Origin: Bimuria novae-zelandiae CBS 107.79
Lineage: Eukaryota; Ascomycota; Dothideomycetes; Pleosporales; Didymosphaeriaceae
Length of the DNA stretch: 64,000 nt
Direction: 5' to 3'
Assembly: GCA_010015655.1 (NCBI GenBank)
Contig: ML976701.1
Coordinates: 128,689 to 192,688 of the forward strand
Of this stretch, positions 12,557 to 25,153 are shown one piece after another (within the stretch, counting starts at the first letter, position 1; each line of letters opens with the position of its first letter). The translations under genes and the position numbers were made by a program. The notes beneath the pieces were generated by a model. It did no database searches. It worked only from the letters and a program-made list of their open reading frames with translations, and was not told where the DNA came from.

Positions 12557-14490
12557 TACCTCCCTTCCCTTTGTTAAGGGTAAAAAAAAAAGAAATCTCC
12601 GCGTCTTATCTTGTTTGTGTAGCTTTAGTCTAACTTGTTCTAGATAACTTTAGGGTGTGCTCTACTAACTCCTTCCCCTACCTAGATTTAGCCTGCCCTT
12701 AATAAAGTTAGCTACGAAGAGTTTGCTAATATTATAGTTATTAGTATAAGCTACTTTATAAACAAGGTTTTAAAGAGTAGTTAGGAATAAAAGGCCTTTC
12801 TTATTAACTTTAACGCGTTCTATTCTACTCGTAAGGTTATTATTATTAATTACTATACCTCCTTTAAGAGTAAGACTACTACTACTTCGGGCCCTATTAC
12901 TTTTTTTTAAGGCTGTTTAGCTCTTAGAGTGCATTGCTATTATAGTTAAGAAGACTTTTAACTTTCTTTAAATTTATACTACTAACTTTAAAGTATTCTA
13001 TTAAGAGTGTAAGAACCCTTTTATAAGTTCCTTTTAAATAATAAAGCTATCTTTTAAGGCTAATATCGTGTAGCTCTCTAGCAAGTTCGTGGTGGTAAAT
13101 AAGGGCATTATAATAGATAGTCTTTAGATAATAGATAATATCCTCGCGGGAGCTAATGTGCCTACTTAAGCCAACTAGGGCTTACGCTAGCGGCTTCGGG
13201 CTATTATAATTAGGGAGCGCCTAAATAAGGAGGATAATAGCTTCCTTAACCCTAGTAATATGTTAGAGGACGGAGAAGTAGACCTAAACGTTATTAAAGA
13301 GGGTTTTACTATTCCTTTAGTAGCTAAAGATATCTCTTTTACCTAGTTCCTTTTTCCTTCTTACTTTAGTTTACTTCTAAGGCTTACTTCTTTCGTAAGG
13401 GTTATCTCTTACTACTATAAAAATTATTTAGTCCCCTTATTATCCCTAGTAGTTTTAAGGATTTTTTAAGTTGCTTTTTTAAGATTCCTTCTTAACTTTT
13501 TTCCTTAATACTTAACTTTATCCCTTAATAATGTTATTCTTACCCTTATCTTAGATACCTTTATCTAGCTAGGTTTTTTAGCTTAGCGAGGCAGGCATCG
13601 TAGAGCCTCCTTTAGGCTTTAATAGAAGCTAATTTAGGGGATATTATAGTAGAATCTTATTAAGAGTTTTCTATTATAATTTTAATGTAGCTTAGTAAAC
13701 TTCTCTTAATAGTTTAACGTAGTAGCTTAGTTAAGGTTCCTATAAGGTTCCTAAGTTCTTTAAGAGTAGTTTTTTTACTATACTAAGTATTTTACCCTCT
13801 TACCTCTACGTGACTAGCGTTCTTTATATATATTAATTATACTATACTTCTTTTCTCCCTCTTTTATTATAATTGCTTCGGGCTGGGCGTTATTAGTAGT
13901 TTGGCTAAGAAGAGGATTTAATAAGGCTAACTTTAGCCTATCTACGTAGAACCTTAGGTGTATGTTTGGCGGGACGTCTAGTTTTACTACGTAAGAGTTT
14001 ATTACCTTCTTTATAGTAAACTTTTCTTACTTCTAGTTAAGCTTCTTACTTAGACGTTAGTTTTAGAGGTGGTCCCTATACTTTAGCTATACTTTATCTC
14101 CTTTTTTTAAAATTAGAGCGTTCTGTAATGAGGTAAGCGCCCCGCTTACTAAACCAATACTATGTGACTTCCTCACCTGCACCAAAAGGTACGCACGAGA
14201 ATACTTAAGCCAAGTATTACTCGTATAGTATAATATATATAGGATATGCTAGGGTCAGCCACTAGCGCTAGTGTTTGATCCTAGCCTAGCCGGAACCTCT
14301 ATAAGCGAGAGAAGGCCACGTGTTCGACCGTGCCTACCTCGTTACACGTTCTTGCGTTAATAGTTCGCTAGGCGCTCTTATTTTTATTAAACTATTACTA
14401 TTTTTACCTAGGCAAAGTTAAAAATCTCTTTAAACTTTTTTATTATTACCTTCGTGGCCTTCTTTATATTAATTTTAAGCTCTAAGGCTA

Positions 14491-14973
14491 TGTTAGGATC
14501 TGTATTTAGCATCACCAGACTAACATTCTGAGGCGGCCAAGGTCTTATGGGAGCCAATGGTGGCACAGCAATGGGCAGGTCACGTGACTGCTCGAAGCGC
14601 TCGAAGCGAGCAAATCGAGCAGGTGCAGAAAGCCAAGGCTGTGCTCGCTCTGCTCGAGTCGAGCAAGTCGAGCATATGCAGAAAGCCAAGGCTGCGCTCG
14701 ACATGCTCGAAGCGAGCAAGTCGAGCATGCTAAGTATATAAGAACATAAGGATGGACTCCTCCACCTTGTGTTCAACCTTGTTTATCAATCTATCGTTTG
14801 GATCTGAGTAAGCAACCTTGTTGATTTGATTGTGCTGTACACACCTTCGATACCAACACCCCAGTGACAAGCGCAGGCTATCACTACAACCTTCTCCCGT
14901 CCTACCAAGTATTCCTGCCCGAGAACCAACCTTAGCCCCTATAGGGATTAGCTATCTCTTTGGGACCTTAACA
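14491..14973 (+). mobile_element. solo LTR, GC-rich, with palindromic array
   Basis: 483 bp beginning TGTTAGGATC and ending GACCTTAACA, flanked by the 5-bp duplication GGCTA (14486-14490 and 14974-14978). There is no internal retroelement sequence, so it is a solo LTR. It is strikingly GC-richer than the Gypsy element around it and little affected by RIP. Near 14580 is GTCACGTGACTGCTC, then many GCTCGA/TCGAGC palindromes, including a 53-bp tandem duplication (14623-14675, 14676-14728), then TATATAAG (about 14735) and a CT-rich leader. The family recurs at 51602-52056 and, reversed, from 63191. Confidence 0.85.
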
Positions 14974-16392
14974 GGCTAATCTCCGTGCCCTGAAGTTCTT
15001 AACTAGTTTAATATTCTAGTTGTAGGATAGGAAAAACAGGCTAACTTTTATTAATATGGCTTTTCGCCCTTTAATAGCTATCTAGGCTATAGGAAGCTAC
15101 TTTATCTAATTATTCTCTTACTAATTATAGTACGCCCGGAGGTAGGCTTTAAGGATAGAGTTTATTTATTCTGTCTACTTGTCCGTCTCTAGGTACTTTG
15201 CTATAGACAGTCTTTAGTCGATACCTACTTATTTATAGAGTGTAGTCTAAAATTCGCTCACGAATTGTCCCCCGCGGTCTAATATAATAGAGAAAGGGAA
15301 GAAGTAGTCTACTACCTAGTATTAAAGGAACGCTATCGTGACCGTAGGTATATTAAGATTTAGGAGACTAATAAACTTAGGGTCCTTACTAAGTCTATTT
15401 ATAATTATTGTAATATTCGTGCAGCTATCGCTCTTAGGTAGAGTAGTAATAAAGTCTATTATAATATCCTTTTATTCTTATTTAAGTAGTAGTAAGAGCT
15501 TTAGCAGGCCCTATTTTACTTCTCTCTATAGTTTAGTTCTTCTATAAATATTATAGTTCTTAATGTACTACCTTACTTAGTTGGATATCCTTAGGAAAAA
15601 GTAGTCTTAAGTAAGGATCTTATAAGTATTTTCTTATTTTAAGTATCTTAAAGCTAGGAAACTATGCGTAACTACTATTAGCTTTATTTATAAAGGTTCT
15701 AATTTTAGTATTTATCGTCTTAACCTATAGCGTAGGTACCCTTAGTTATCTATACTATATTTTAAGATACTAATAAATAACTTCCACCTAGGTTCGAACT
15801 TCCTAAGCCCGTTCTTAATATAGGCCTTTATCTTACTATACGCACTGTCTTTATCGCGTTCTACCTCTTATTATATAGTATTAAAGTCTAGTTTGCGTCG
15901 CTTAGCAGGGCTATCGCCTCCGTAAAGGGTTAATATAGGTAGTTTAAGGCGTATTAGGTAAGCGAGCACTAGGTCCTTATCTACTTTAGTATAGTTAGGT
16001 TTCTCTATAGTAGTAGGTGTTTAGGGGACAAAAGACTTTAAGCTATTTCTCTTAGTAGTCTTTTAAAAAAGCGTAAAGTGCTTTAACTTTAATTTATTAT
16101 CTCCGCTATCCTTTAGTAGGTCTTAATCCCTTCGGGAGAGGGCGTTTGCCCTAGAGTTTACTAACCCTAGTCTATATATAAATATTATATTAATATAGCT
16201 AAGTATATCTGCCTACTAAACGTGTCGTTTATCTAACCTTCGTTTAGTAGCAAAATACGTAAGGTTTTTATAATTAGTGTAGACCGTAAGGTACTTTATT
16301 ACTTAATATATATAGTCTTATTCGTCTACGTATTTAATAACTGCGAGTATCTCTTTATTATAGATAGCGTAATTATATTCTGCCAGGCTATT

Positions 16393-16617
16393 TGTCAGAT
16401 TTGATAGTGTTCTGTCACTTTAAGATAATGCAATGATGAGAATTTAATGGATGTGATGATTGATTGATGATGTTCGTGTTCTGTCTGTGTCTGGAATGCA
16501 GATGTGTGCGAGGCTCTAAATAAGTGCCGCTGTAGCGCTAGCCCTATTTAGAATAGTACAAAAGAGAGAGTGCTCCAGCCTCATATCCACAACAGATAGA
16601 GGCCATATAATCGGACA
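16393..16617 (-). repeat. 3' LTR of Copia element
   Basis: 225 bp, TGTCAGATTTG...ATCGGACA. It preserves the canonical TG...CA ends that the other copy has partly lost. Confidence 0.9.
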
Positions 16618-17676
16618 CACCCCCTCAGCTTGGGCTTATCCTCAAGCTAGACCTTCGCATTATTTATCTATCTATTATTCTAACTTAAAGGCCTCTATCC
16701 TCTGCTGTAGATCCTGTAGGGCAACCTCTTAATTAGTAATCTTGTCTAATATATCTTTAAGTCCTAGCTTATTCAGAAACTTGCTCTATTTGTTTACTAG
16801 TAGGGCCTTTGTAAGTCTATCTGCAACCATGTCCTCTAAGCGTTAATAGTCCACCTTAATTTTCCTAAGTGTGACTTCTTGTCTTAGCTAGTAATTATAG
16901 ATATCCACATGGCGGAGCTTAGTCTGCAGCTTTGCGATCTCTTTAGTAACTAGGCGAATAGTTTATTAATTATCGCAGTTAATTATAATTAGGTAATTGC
17001 TCATAGCGATCTAGAGCTCCTAAAGTAATCGTGAAGTGAAGATGGCCTCCTTAGCCACTTATAAAAGCGCTAGAAGTTTGGCCTTTATTATTAATATAGT
17101 GACTGTATCTTGCTTGCTTGCTTTCCAGGCAATTAGGCCGCTAAATAGCTTAATAATGTATCCTTGTAAACTCTTATAATTAAGTGTATTATCTGTAAAG
17201 GATGTGTCGCTTGCTACTTCCAAAGTATCTGCACCCCTAAGCTAAAGACCTAGTAATTTAGTATTAGTAAGATAGAGGAGAACTTGGTTAGTAGCTACTT
17301 AATACTCTTCGCTTAGGTTAGATAAGAATCGTGATAATCTAGAGCTTGCAAAGGCGATATCTAGTCAAGTTATAACTATAGCATAGAGAATTAATCTAAC
17401 TTTGCGCTAGTATTGATTAATCTTACTCTTACTAGCTAGTCCTGTTCTTGGGAGTAATTTGATTGAACCTATCGGGGTATTGTGGCGAATCTCATGGTGA
17501 TTGATGAGGCGCGATATTTTATTAATGTATAATGCTTATAAAAGCCAGATCTTTCTATTTAAGCGGTCCCTAATAATTTTAATTCCTAGAAACCATTACA
17601 GGTCTTTCCCGCTAGTAAGGGTAAATTTAGTTCTTATCTCTTTAATAGCTACTTTTGCTGTAGACTCGTGATTCTT

Positions 17677-17886
17677 CTAATAGGCGATGATAAGATTATC
17701 CACATAAAAGAAGATAATAATGCCGTCCTTAATAAAGCAGCATGGCTCGTGGGGCACTATTTCAAAGCCAATATCACGGAGCGTTAATGTGAACTCTCTT
17801 TGCCAGAGTAGTAAAGATATGCGCAGTCTATATAGTGCTTTGTGTAGTTTAAGAACTGTGCCTGCTCGCGAGTATCTGCGGGGCAT
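17677..17886 (-). pseudogene. Copia reverse transcriptase fragment
   Basis: A 69-codon open stretch reads KLHKALYRLRISLLLW and ends IIFFYVDNLIIAY. In Copia RT the corresponding motifs are KLxKALYGLKQAPRxW and YVDDxxI. The second catalytic Asp is Asn here (GAT/GAC to AAT/AAC, a G-to-A change), so even this open stretch is inactive. It lies inside the element at 16393-21717. Confidence 0.8.
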
Positions 17887-20800
17887 TCTTATGTAGATTT
17901 CTCTGTCCAGCTTTGCGTGAACAAACGCGTTCGTAACGTTATATTAGATAAGCTCTAGGTCGAACCAAGCTATAATTGCTATAAGCATGCGAAAGGATCG
18001 TCCTGTAAGTATTATAGCATAGGTTTCTTACAAGGTTAGGTGCTACTATTAATTGCCCCGCACTACTAGTCTTGCCTTGCACTTCTATAGTTAATAGTAT
18101 TTATTAAACTTGTAGGTGTATACCTATATGTAGTTAAGGATTTAATAGCCTGCTACCTTCACTAGAGCTGCTGCGACCTCGCTCTAAGACTTTATTTCCT
18201 TGTGGCTCTGTAGATGGGAACGTTCTACTTCCTTCTATATATTATAAAGAGGGTGATCTTCGAGCTTGCTTTGGCATGTAGGTGGCTCTAGAAGCACGCT
18301 TTAATGTAGCTTCTTACCTAATATAATTATTTATTAAAGCTACGCCTTATTAAGAATCTTATCTTTATATTTGCCGTTGCTACCGGCTTTAGTGCCTGCT
18401 ATAAAGGCTACGGCCTATACGCTTGTTTGCAACTACCCTGTTTATAACTCTTAGGGTGGTTTAGCTTAATTGCCTCCTGCCATTAGTTATGTAAAGAGTG
18501 TCACTAGTGGCGGTGTTAATAAAGACGTTAAATATTTATACCTAGCTCTCCTGCCTTAATTATACTTAGAAGCGCTTTTAACCTCTTCCTTTAGCGCTTT
18601 ACTAATTATCTTATCCTTAAAGAAGGACTCGGTGGCTTGCTCTTATTAAGGTAAAGAAGGTAGCTCTACTAATTACACCTAGGCCACTATTTCTTCCAAT
18701 GCGTTGTGCATAAGGTTATCCACTAGGTCTTTAGTTTTACCTAAGAATATAGTATCCTCGTCGAAAATTACATCGCAAGTACTGATTGTCTTTGCTAGAG
18801 AGGGAATCTATATTCTCTAGATATTAGTTAATTTGTAGCTAACTAAATAACCTATCTATGCTTTAGGATCTAGTCGCTAGAGCTTGCTCTTGCCACGTTT
18901 AGTGTTATTAGTTATAGTAAAGGTCTTATAGCCATAGACTTTTAAGTAAGCTTAATTAGGCTTCTTTAGTTAGGTGATAATGCCGTTCTGAAAGGCTACT
19001 GTTGTAAAGAACACTTGATATAGAGATCGCTATTAATTGGCATAGTTTGGCGTTTAATTGTACAGGTAGACTGTGGCTTGGGTAATCTTAGGCCATATTT
19101 GCTAGGGTAGGTTAGAGTTAAGTCGCATCGCGCGCGCTTTCTCCTTAATTACACCCCTTAAGCGTTTAGCTTCTCTATTTTATGCTTAAGTATCTAGTGC
19201 TAAAGGCTTAAGCTTAATACCTTGCGCTGAGCACTACTTCTTAACGTCTACCTTAATAGAAAAGATCTTGTTATTAGATTTAATTACTTTTACTACAATG
19301 TTATATTGTACTTTTATAAACTGTATAAAGGTGCTAAGTAATTTGATAATTAAGCGTGCTAGGCGGTTATCCTTAAAGTAGTAGTCCTATACGAAGCTAG
19401 AAAATTAGTTAGTAATTAGCATTTAGCTCTTCTCTCTTGTTAAGCTATCTACTTCGTAGTCGTAAAAGTCTATTGCGACTCGCTCGCCAGGGCCTTTAGT
19501 TCGCTCCCTAGCTTGCCGGCGTATTTACCATTTTAGTTTTACTTTACCGCAGGCGTTACATTTAACTGTAGGGAGGCCTTTAATCCTTACTCCTTTAGAT
19601 TACTGCACGAGGTGTTCAAGGGCCTAAGGGCCTAGATAGCCTAATTATTAGTGCCAGGTCTACGCGTTTGCCTTCTGCAGTCTTTATTTAGTGTGTGTAT
19701 TAGTCTTGTAAGTAGCGTGCGTAGCATTAGTAGGAATACTACCTGCTAGCCTTATTCTATGTTCTAGCACCCACTGTCCGTGCAACTCTTAAAGTTCTGC
19801 CAGCATAGTATTATCTCTTCTTTTTAGAGTTGTTGGGTCTACCCTTGTGTCCCACCAAAGGCCTTGCCTCTAGAGTAATTAAAACGATACAAGGTTACAG
19901 AGCAAATTAGGGTAATAGGCGACATTATCTAGCTATATTATTTAATTACTACTTGCACTCTGTACGTTAAGATAGATAGTCCCGTATCTTTAGATCTATA
20001 TTTATGTATTCCCTGCCCATATAAAGTCTCCTGACGCCGGTGGCCGGTATAAGATAAAGTAATCGATGTTATTAAAGATATAGTAGGTTGTGCCTAAATT
20101 AAGTATGGCTAAGCATCGTAATAGGTACGTGTTTAATTTATTATAGAAGGATGCGGCTTAGAAGCTTGCTAGGATTTTAGTAATCTTGCGTTTATCTAGT
20201 CACTTATTATTAGCCTTAGTGATTCGAGTTGGAGTGGGAGTATGTGATAATTTAATTCTAGGTATTTGAGACTTTAGTCTTTTCACCTTCCTTATCTTAT
20301 CTTGTAGATGTGAATTATTTTAGATTCTGTATTATACTATATCTGCAAAGCCAGGTCGTGGCCTAAACCACTCTGGTGCATGATCTGGATATGCGTAAAA
20401 GCAGTCTTTTAGACTATACCTTTATTTATAAGTAAGGCATTTTTTGCCTTTAACTACTATTGTATCCTCTATTAAAGACTGCTTGGATATGGTGCTTTAA
20501 TTAAAGGATCGTTTTTGTCGAGGTCTCCCCTATCTACGTTAGTTATTCGTAGAAGATGGCGCGTCTTTAGCAGCGTAAGAGGCGTCCCTGTTAGTGCCTG
20601 GGGTGGATATACTACTAGCAGCGAGAGATAGCTTACTAGTAGTAAAGGCGCCCCTATGCTGTTTGCCCTTAATTGGGTGGAGTATTACTATATGTTCTTA
20701 GAAGCGTTTTATTATCTCCTTCCTTATTATATCTGCGTCTCGGCGTCCAGTTTCTTGAAAGGACACACCCTAAGTGGGAGCAGCCTTTATAATCGTAGTT

Positions 20801-21492
20801 AAGAAGTCCTTTATGGTATTATAAATTAATTATACTTTAGCGATATTATTCGTCTCTGCTTCTATAGCTGCCTAATTATACTTAGTTAGCTAAGTATCCT
20901 AGTTTAAGGGTTGTTTTATTAGCTTAAGGGCCTGTAGGTATCGTGCTCTTGCTCTATCCCGCTCGTCTTCTTTATTAACGCCTATAGTCTGTGTTAGAGA
21001 CGTAATCTATTGCTAGATTTACTCTCCAGGCTTGCAGTAGTTGCGTTGCAGGTGTTGCAACACAGTAGATTAGATATAGATAACTACTTTCTCAAGACTT
21101 AATCTCTCCTCGCGGTATTCCTTGTCCTTTATCTTATAGTCTTTAAGCTATATCTTATAGAACTTAATGTCCTCCTTATATGCCTTAAGTCCTAAATTTA
21201 ATAGCTCTGATGGGCGTGTTAGAGGGTTCTGTTAATCGTCGTCGTTTACGCGGATAATTGGTTGATAACTCGCTATTTCTAGCGGCGACGGCGGTGTTGG
21301 CCTTTTACGTGGGAGTTTGGCTCTATCTGGGTTAATAATAGGCCATATATCTATTAGTTCGCATCGCGCTTTTAGCTGCAGTAGCCATAGTGTATAGTTA
21401 GTGTAATTAGTTAATATAATTGTTAAGTCGCAGAGTGTTAACAGCGATATTATCCTTTCTTAAGGTTTAGTTAAGGTAGTGAGACTCTTAAT

Positions 21493-21717
21493 TATTAGAT
21501 TTGATAGTGTTCTGTCACTTTAAGATAATGCAATAATGAGAATTTAATGGATATAATGATTAATTAATAATGTTCGTGTTCTGTCTGTGTCTGGAATGCA
21601 AATGTGTGCGAGGCTCTAAATAAGTGCCGCTGCAGCGCTAGCCCTATTTAGAATAGTACAAAAGAGAGAGTGCTCCAGCCTCATATCCACAATAGATAGA
21701 GGCCATATAATCGGACA
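21493..21717 (-). repeat. 5' LTR of Copia element
   Basis: 225 bp, aligned base for base with 16393-16617. It starts TATTAG where the other copy has TGTCAG, which shows two RIP-type transitions at the very end. Confidence 0.9.
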
Positions 21718-24700
21718 CTATTCTTTGCTAAGAAGTAAGCCACTAGGCGTAGAATCTTATTATTATTATACTAAAAGAAGTATCCTTTAATTAACTAGCT
21801 AGAGGCGTCTACTTCTAGTACTAATTCTTATTTAAGGTTAAAGTAGGCTAGTGCGGGGTCTATATAAAACGCTATCTTTAAGAAGTTAAATATATACTAC
21901 TACTCTTATCCCTAAATAAATTCTACTCTTTTACTAGTAAGCTTTATAAGGGGGCTTACTATGCTAGAGAAGTCTTATATAAATCTTTAATAAAAGTTCG
22001 CGAAGCCCACGAAGCTCTAAACTCTTTTTACTAAAGTTAGTAGCTCTTATTTTTAAATTATTTAAACTTTATCTAGGTCTATGCTTACGCCCTTATTAAC
22101 TTCTATAATAAATTTAAGGTACTTAGTCTTTTTAACGTAAAACTTAGATTTCTTAATATCTAAGTGTAGTCCTGCGGCCCCTAACTTCTAAATTATAGTA
22201 CGTACTTTTTCTTCGTGGTCTTTTTAGCTACTACTAGAGAAGATAAGAACGTTATTTATATACGCTAAGTAGTAGTTATTAAGGTGCTCCCTTAGCACCT
22301 AGTTAATATACTACTAGAACGTACTTAGCGCGTTAGCTAGGCTAAAAGGAACTACTAGCTACTTATAAAGACTAAATTAGGTTCTAAACGCTGTCTTCTA
22401 TTCCTCACCTTTTGCTATTTAAAGCTTATAAAAGGCTTAGATTACGTTAAGTTTACTAAACTATTTAGCCTTCGCGAGGAGCTAAATGGTCTTACTAATT
22501 AATAGTAGAAGGTACTAGTCCTTCTTTAAGATAGCGTTTAGGGCTTAATAATTAACGTAGAAGCGTAGTCCTCTACTAGATTTCTTAGTAAATAATACTA
22601 GGGTAGCGGCGCTAGACTTACTTACCTAAATAAAGCTTTTATCTAAGTATTTAGTAAACTCTTTCTAAAGGACAAGCAACTTTTTGCGAGATATATTAAA
22701 TAGAGGGCTATAGAGGATTTTTAGGGTCTTGCTATCTTTTTCTACGAGAGGGATAAAAAGATCTACTCTAGGTCTATAGTGCGGGGGGAGCTTATTAGCT
22801 TGTTTCTTATAAAAGATACGCTATAAGTCCTTAAAAGCTTTAGGTAGTAACTTTTATAAGTTTACCTTTAGCTTGCGGGTTAACGCCTTCTATATATCTT
22901 TTATTAATATAGAAAATACCTTAGCCCCGTTTCCTAGGCGTTAATTACGCTAATTTAAGGCTATAAAGGCTATAGCTAATGCCCCTTAAAGCTTTATTAA
23001 TAGTTTCTTACCTTCTTAGTTGCGGATGCGGGTGCCTAAACTTTTAATTTAGATTAATTTCTTTGCTAGGGCTAGTTTAACCCTATTCTTTTTTATTTAG
23101 GTTAGGCCGAGGATTAGGTCGTACGACCCGTCGTTAGGTAAGACGTATAGTTATATTAATTCTATATAGCTATTAATATCTACTTTTAATTAAACTACTT
23201 CGCGTATAAAGAGTCGCATGCCTCTAATACTAATAACCTCTTATAAATAGGGTAGGTTTTTACGCTGTAGGTAGGCTTTCGTTATAAATTTTTTTAATAT
23301 AAATTTAAAGGTTAAATAACCTAAATTAATTATTATTAATGTAAATATAATATTATTAATAAGCGAGTGTACTATTACTAGTGTTAAGTCTAGCTATAGC
23401 TTTTAAAAGTTATTAAAACTTGTCTTTTGCCCTTTTCCTACTTTTACCTCTTAGCGGCGACTATTACTAAGAGGACCTAGTTTTCTAAATTAGTAAAGGC
23501 TATATTAAACTCTTTATTAGAGGATTTTTAGTAGCAGGTGTAGCAGCGCGAACTTATACTAGCTTTATTATAAGTAAAAGTTTATACTACTTCACGCGAT
23601 GTCCCGTATCTCTATAATAGAAATAGGAACTATTCTTCTTACGGGTTTCTATTACCTCGCGCGACACCTACGTGGCTCGTTTCTAGGTGTTACGAAACCT
23701 ATATCCTATATCTCTATCTATTACTTAGTGTCTTCTATCTTGGCTTTATTAGCTAGACATCCTTCTAAGGTTAGCTTAGGTGGGTTCCTAATCTATTTTG
23801 TCTAGCGCCCCGTTCTTGGCAGAAAACTTTAGTAATTATAATATATTTTAAAAGAGGTTTTCTTTAACCTTATTAACTCTCTTTTAGACCCCTTACAGGT
23901 CCTAATTATTGTCTATATTTACTATAACTATTTAGTCCTGTAAGTCTTTATAAAAGCTTTAAAGGTATAGGTTTTTTAGAATCTCTTAACTATACTCCTT
24001 AGCTTCTATAGCATAGTTATTAAAATTAAGGTTAAAATTACGAAGCTTCTAGTTCCCTTATTATATTATAAGTAAGTAATTACGCGCGATTTCTTCCGCT
24101 AGATAGTTATAAAAGTTATAGTCTAGTAGCTTCTAGAGGTTAGCTTTAGTGCACCCTAGGTAGTAGTTTAAGTATATAATTCCTACTATTGCTGCACGTC
24201 CTGTTAGTTAACTAATAATATATTTAGGTATATTTCTAAGGTAGTCCCTATCCTCTAGGAGCTTATATTGTATTATTATTTTAAAGTAGTAGTAATCCTG
24301 TTATTTGCTATTAAAGTAGGCTAAGTTAAGGATTTTAGGACAGTGGCTTCTTCTTTAGTTTAAAATAAGCTTTATTATTAATCTCTCTAGTAGCTCTATT
24401 TATTAGTCTACTTTTAATAGCTAATTTATACCTCTCGTCTTTTAAGAGTATTATTATATTATTAGGGGTTCTTAGCGCTCCCTTACTATTTCTTTAGTTA
24501 GTCCTCTTACTCCTTATAGCAGAGTCTAAAGGGTGTCTTAAAGGTTAATAAATACTTTAACCTTACTTAGGAATTACTATATTTTATTCTCGTCGACTCC
24601 TGATGCCTAGAGTTTAGTTATAAATAGGGAGGCTATCCTTTTATTTCCCTAGCTATTACTTCTTTATAAGCTAATAGCTCGCTACGTATAATTATTTGCT

Positions 24701-24969
24701 CTAAGACGCAGACTTTTAGTAAAAGGTCTTATTCTTATTTCTATAACTTCTTTATTTAGTAAAGATAGTCTTACTAGCGTTAAGTGTCTGTTAGGACTTC
24801 TTCTTAATTACTTGCTAGGGAGGGTTCTATCTCTTTATAGGTCTAGGCGTTGCCTTTATAGTATTTATCTATATAAGTCCTTTAACTTCGTGTGCTACTT
24901 CGTAGCTTTAGTTTATAATTATATTTAAAATCTACTTATCCCGTGACGGGTAAAAGTAATTAAATTTAA

Positions 24970-25148
24970 TATAAAGGGCTAGGTGCTTAGGGAGCTAAAG
25001 GTGCTTAGGGAGCTAAAGGTGCTAAAAGAATACTTATAAATTTAATAGAAAGTCTAAAGTTAAGCTTTAGGCGTCGAACTTATATATCTAGGGTTCGCAT
25101 AACCGAGGGTTAAGGATCCGAGGCAACAACTGGGCGTAGCCCATTACA
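24970..25148 (-). repeat. 5' LTR of the nested Gypsy element
   Basis: 179 bp; the 18-bp excess over its partner is an internal tandem copy of GTGCTTAGGGAGCTAAAG (about 24993-25028). It starts TATAAAGGGCT (RIP-changed TG) and ends CATTACA. Confidence 0.85.
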
Positions 25149-25153
25149 TTAAG

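Larger units (their letters stand above)
16393..21717 (-). mobile_element. Copia (Pseudoviridae-type) LTR retrotransposon nested in Gypsy
   Basis: Two 225-bp LTRs (16393-16617 and 21493-21717) are flanked by the target duplication CTATT (16388-16392, 21718-21722). A G-rich tract on the minus strand just inside the left LTR (about 16618-16632) is the polypurine tract, so the element reads on the minus strand. A Copia reverse transcriptase segment is readable at 17677-17886. The remaining pol and gag are present in length (about 4.9 kb internal) but littered with stops. The LTRs differ at roughly ten sites, all transitions, mostly G-to-A on the right copy, as RIP would give. Its insertion splits the Gypsy RNase H/integrase region. 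Confidence 0.9.
12396..25148 (-). mobile_element. Gypsy (Metaviridae-type) LTR retrotransposon, RIP-degraded, nested
   Basis: Terminal repeats 12396-12556 and 24970-25148 are flanked by a 5-bp target duplication TTAAG (12391-12395, 25149-25153). A purine-rich tract (minus strand, just right of the left LTR, about 12557-12580) marks the left LTR as the 3' one, so the element reads on the minus strand. Coding relics in that orientation: a protease DLILGLT segment near 23101-23133, and an integrase segment reading RDGQVDR near 15170-15210. RT relics are expected around 22000-22700. All frames carry many TAG/TAA stops. Without the Copia insertion (16393-21717 plus 5 bp) and the solo LTR the element is about 6.9 kb, a normal Gypsy size. 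Confidence 0.85.
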
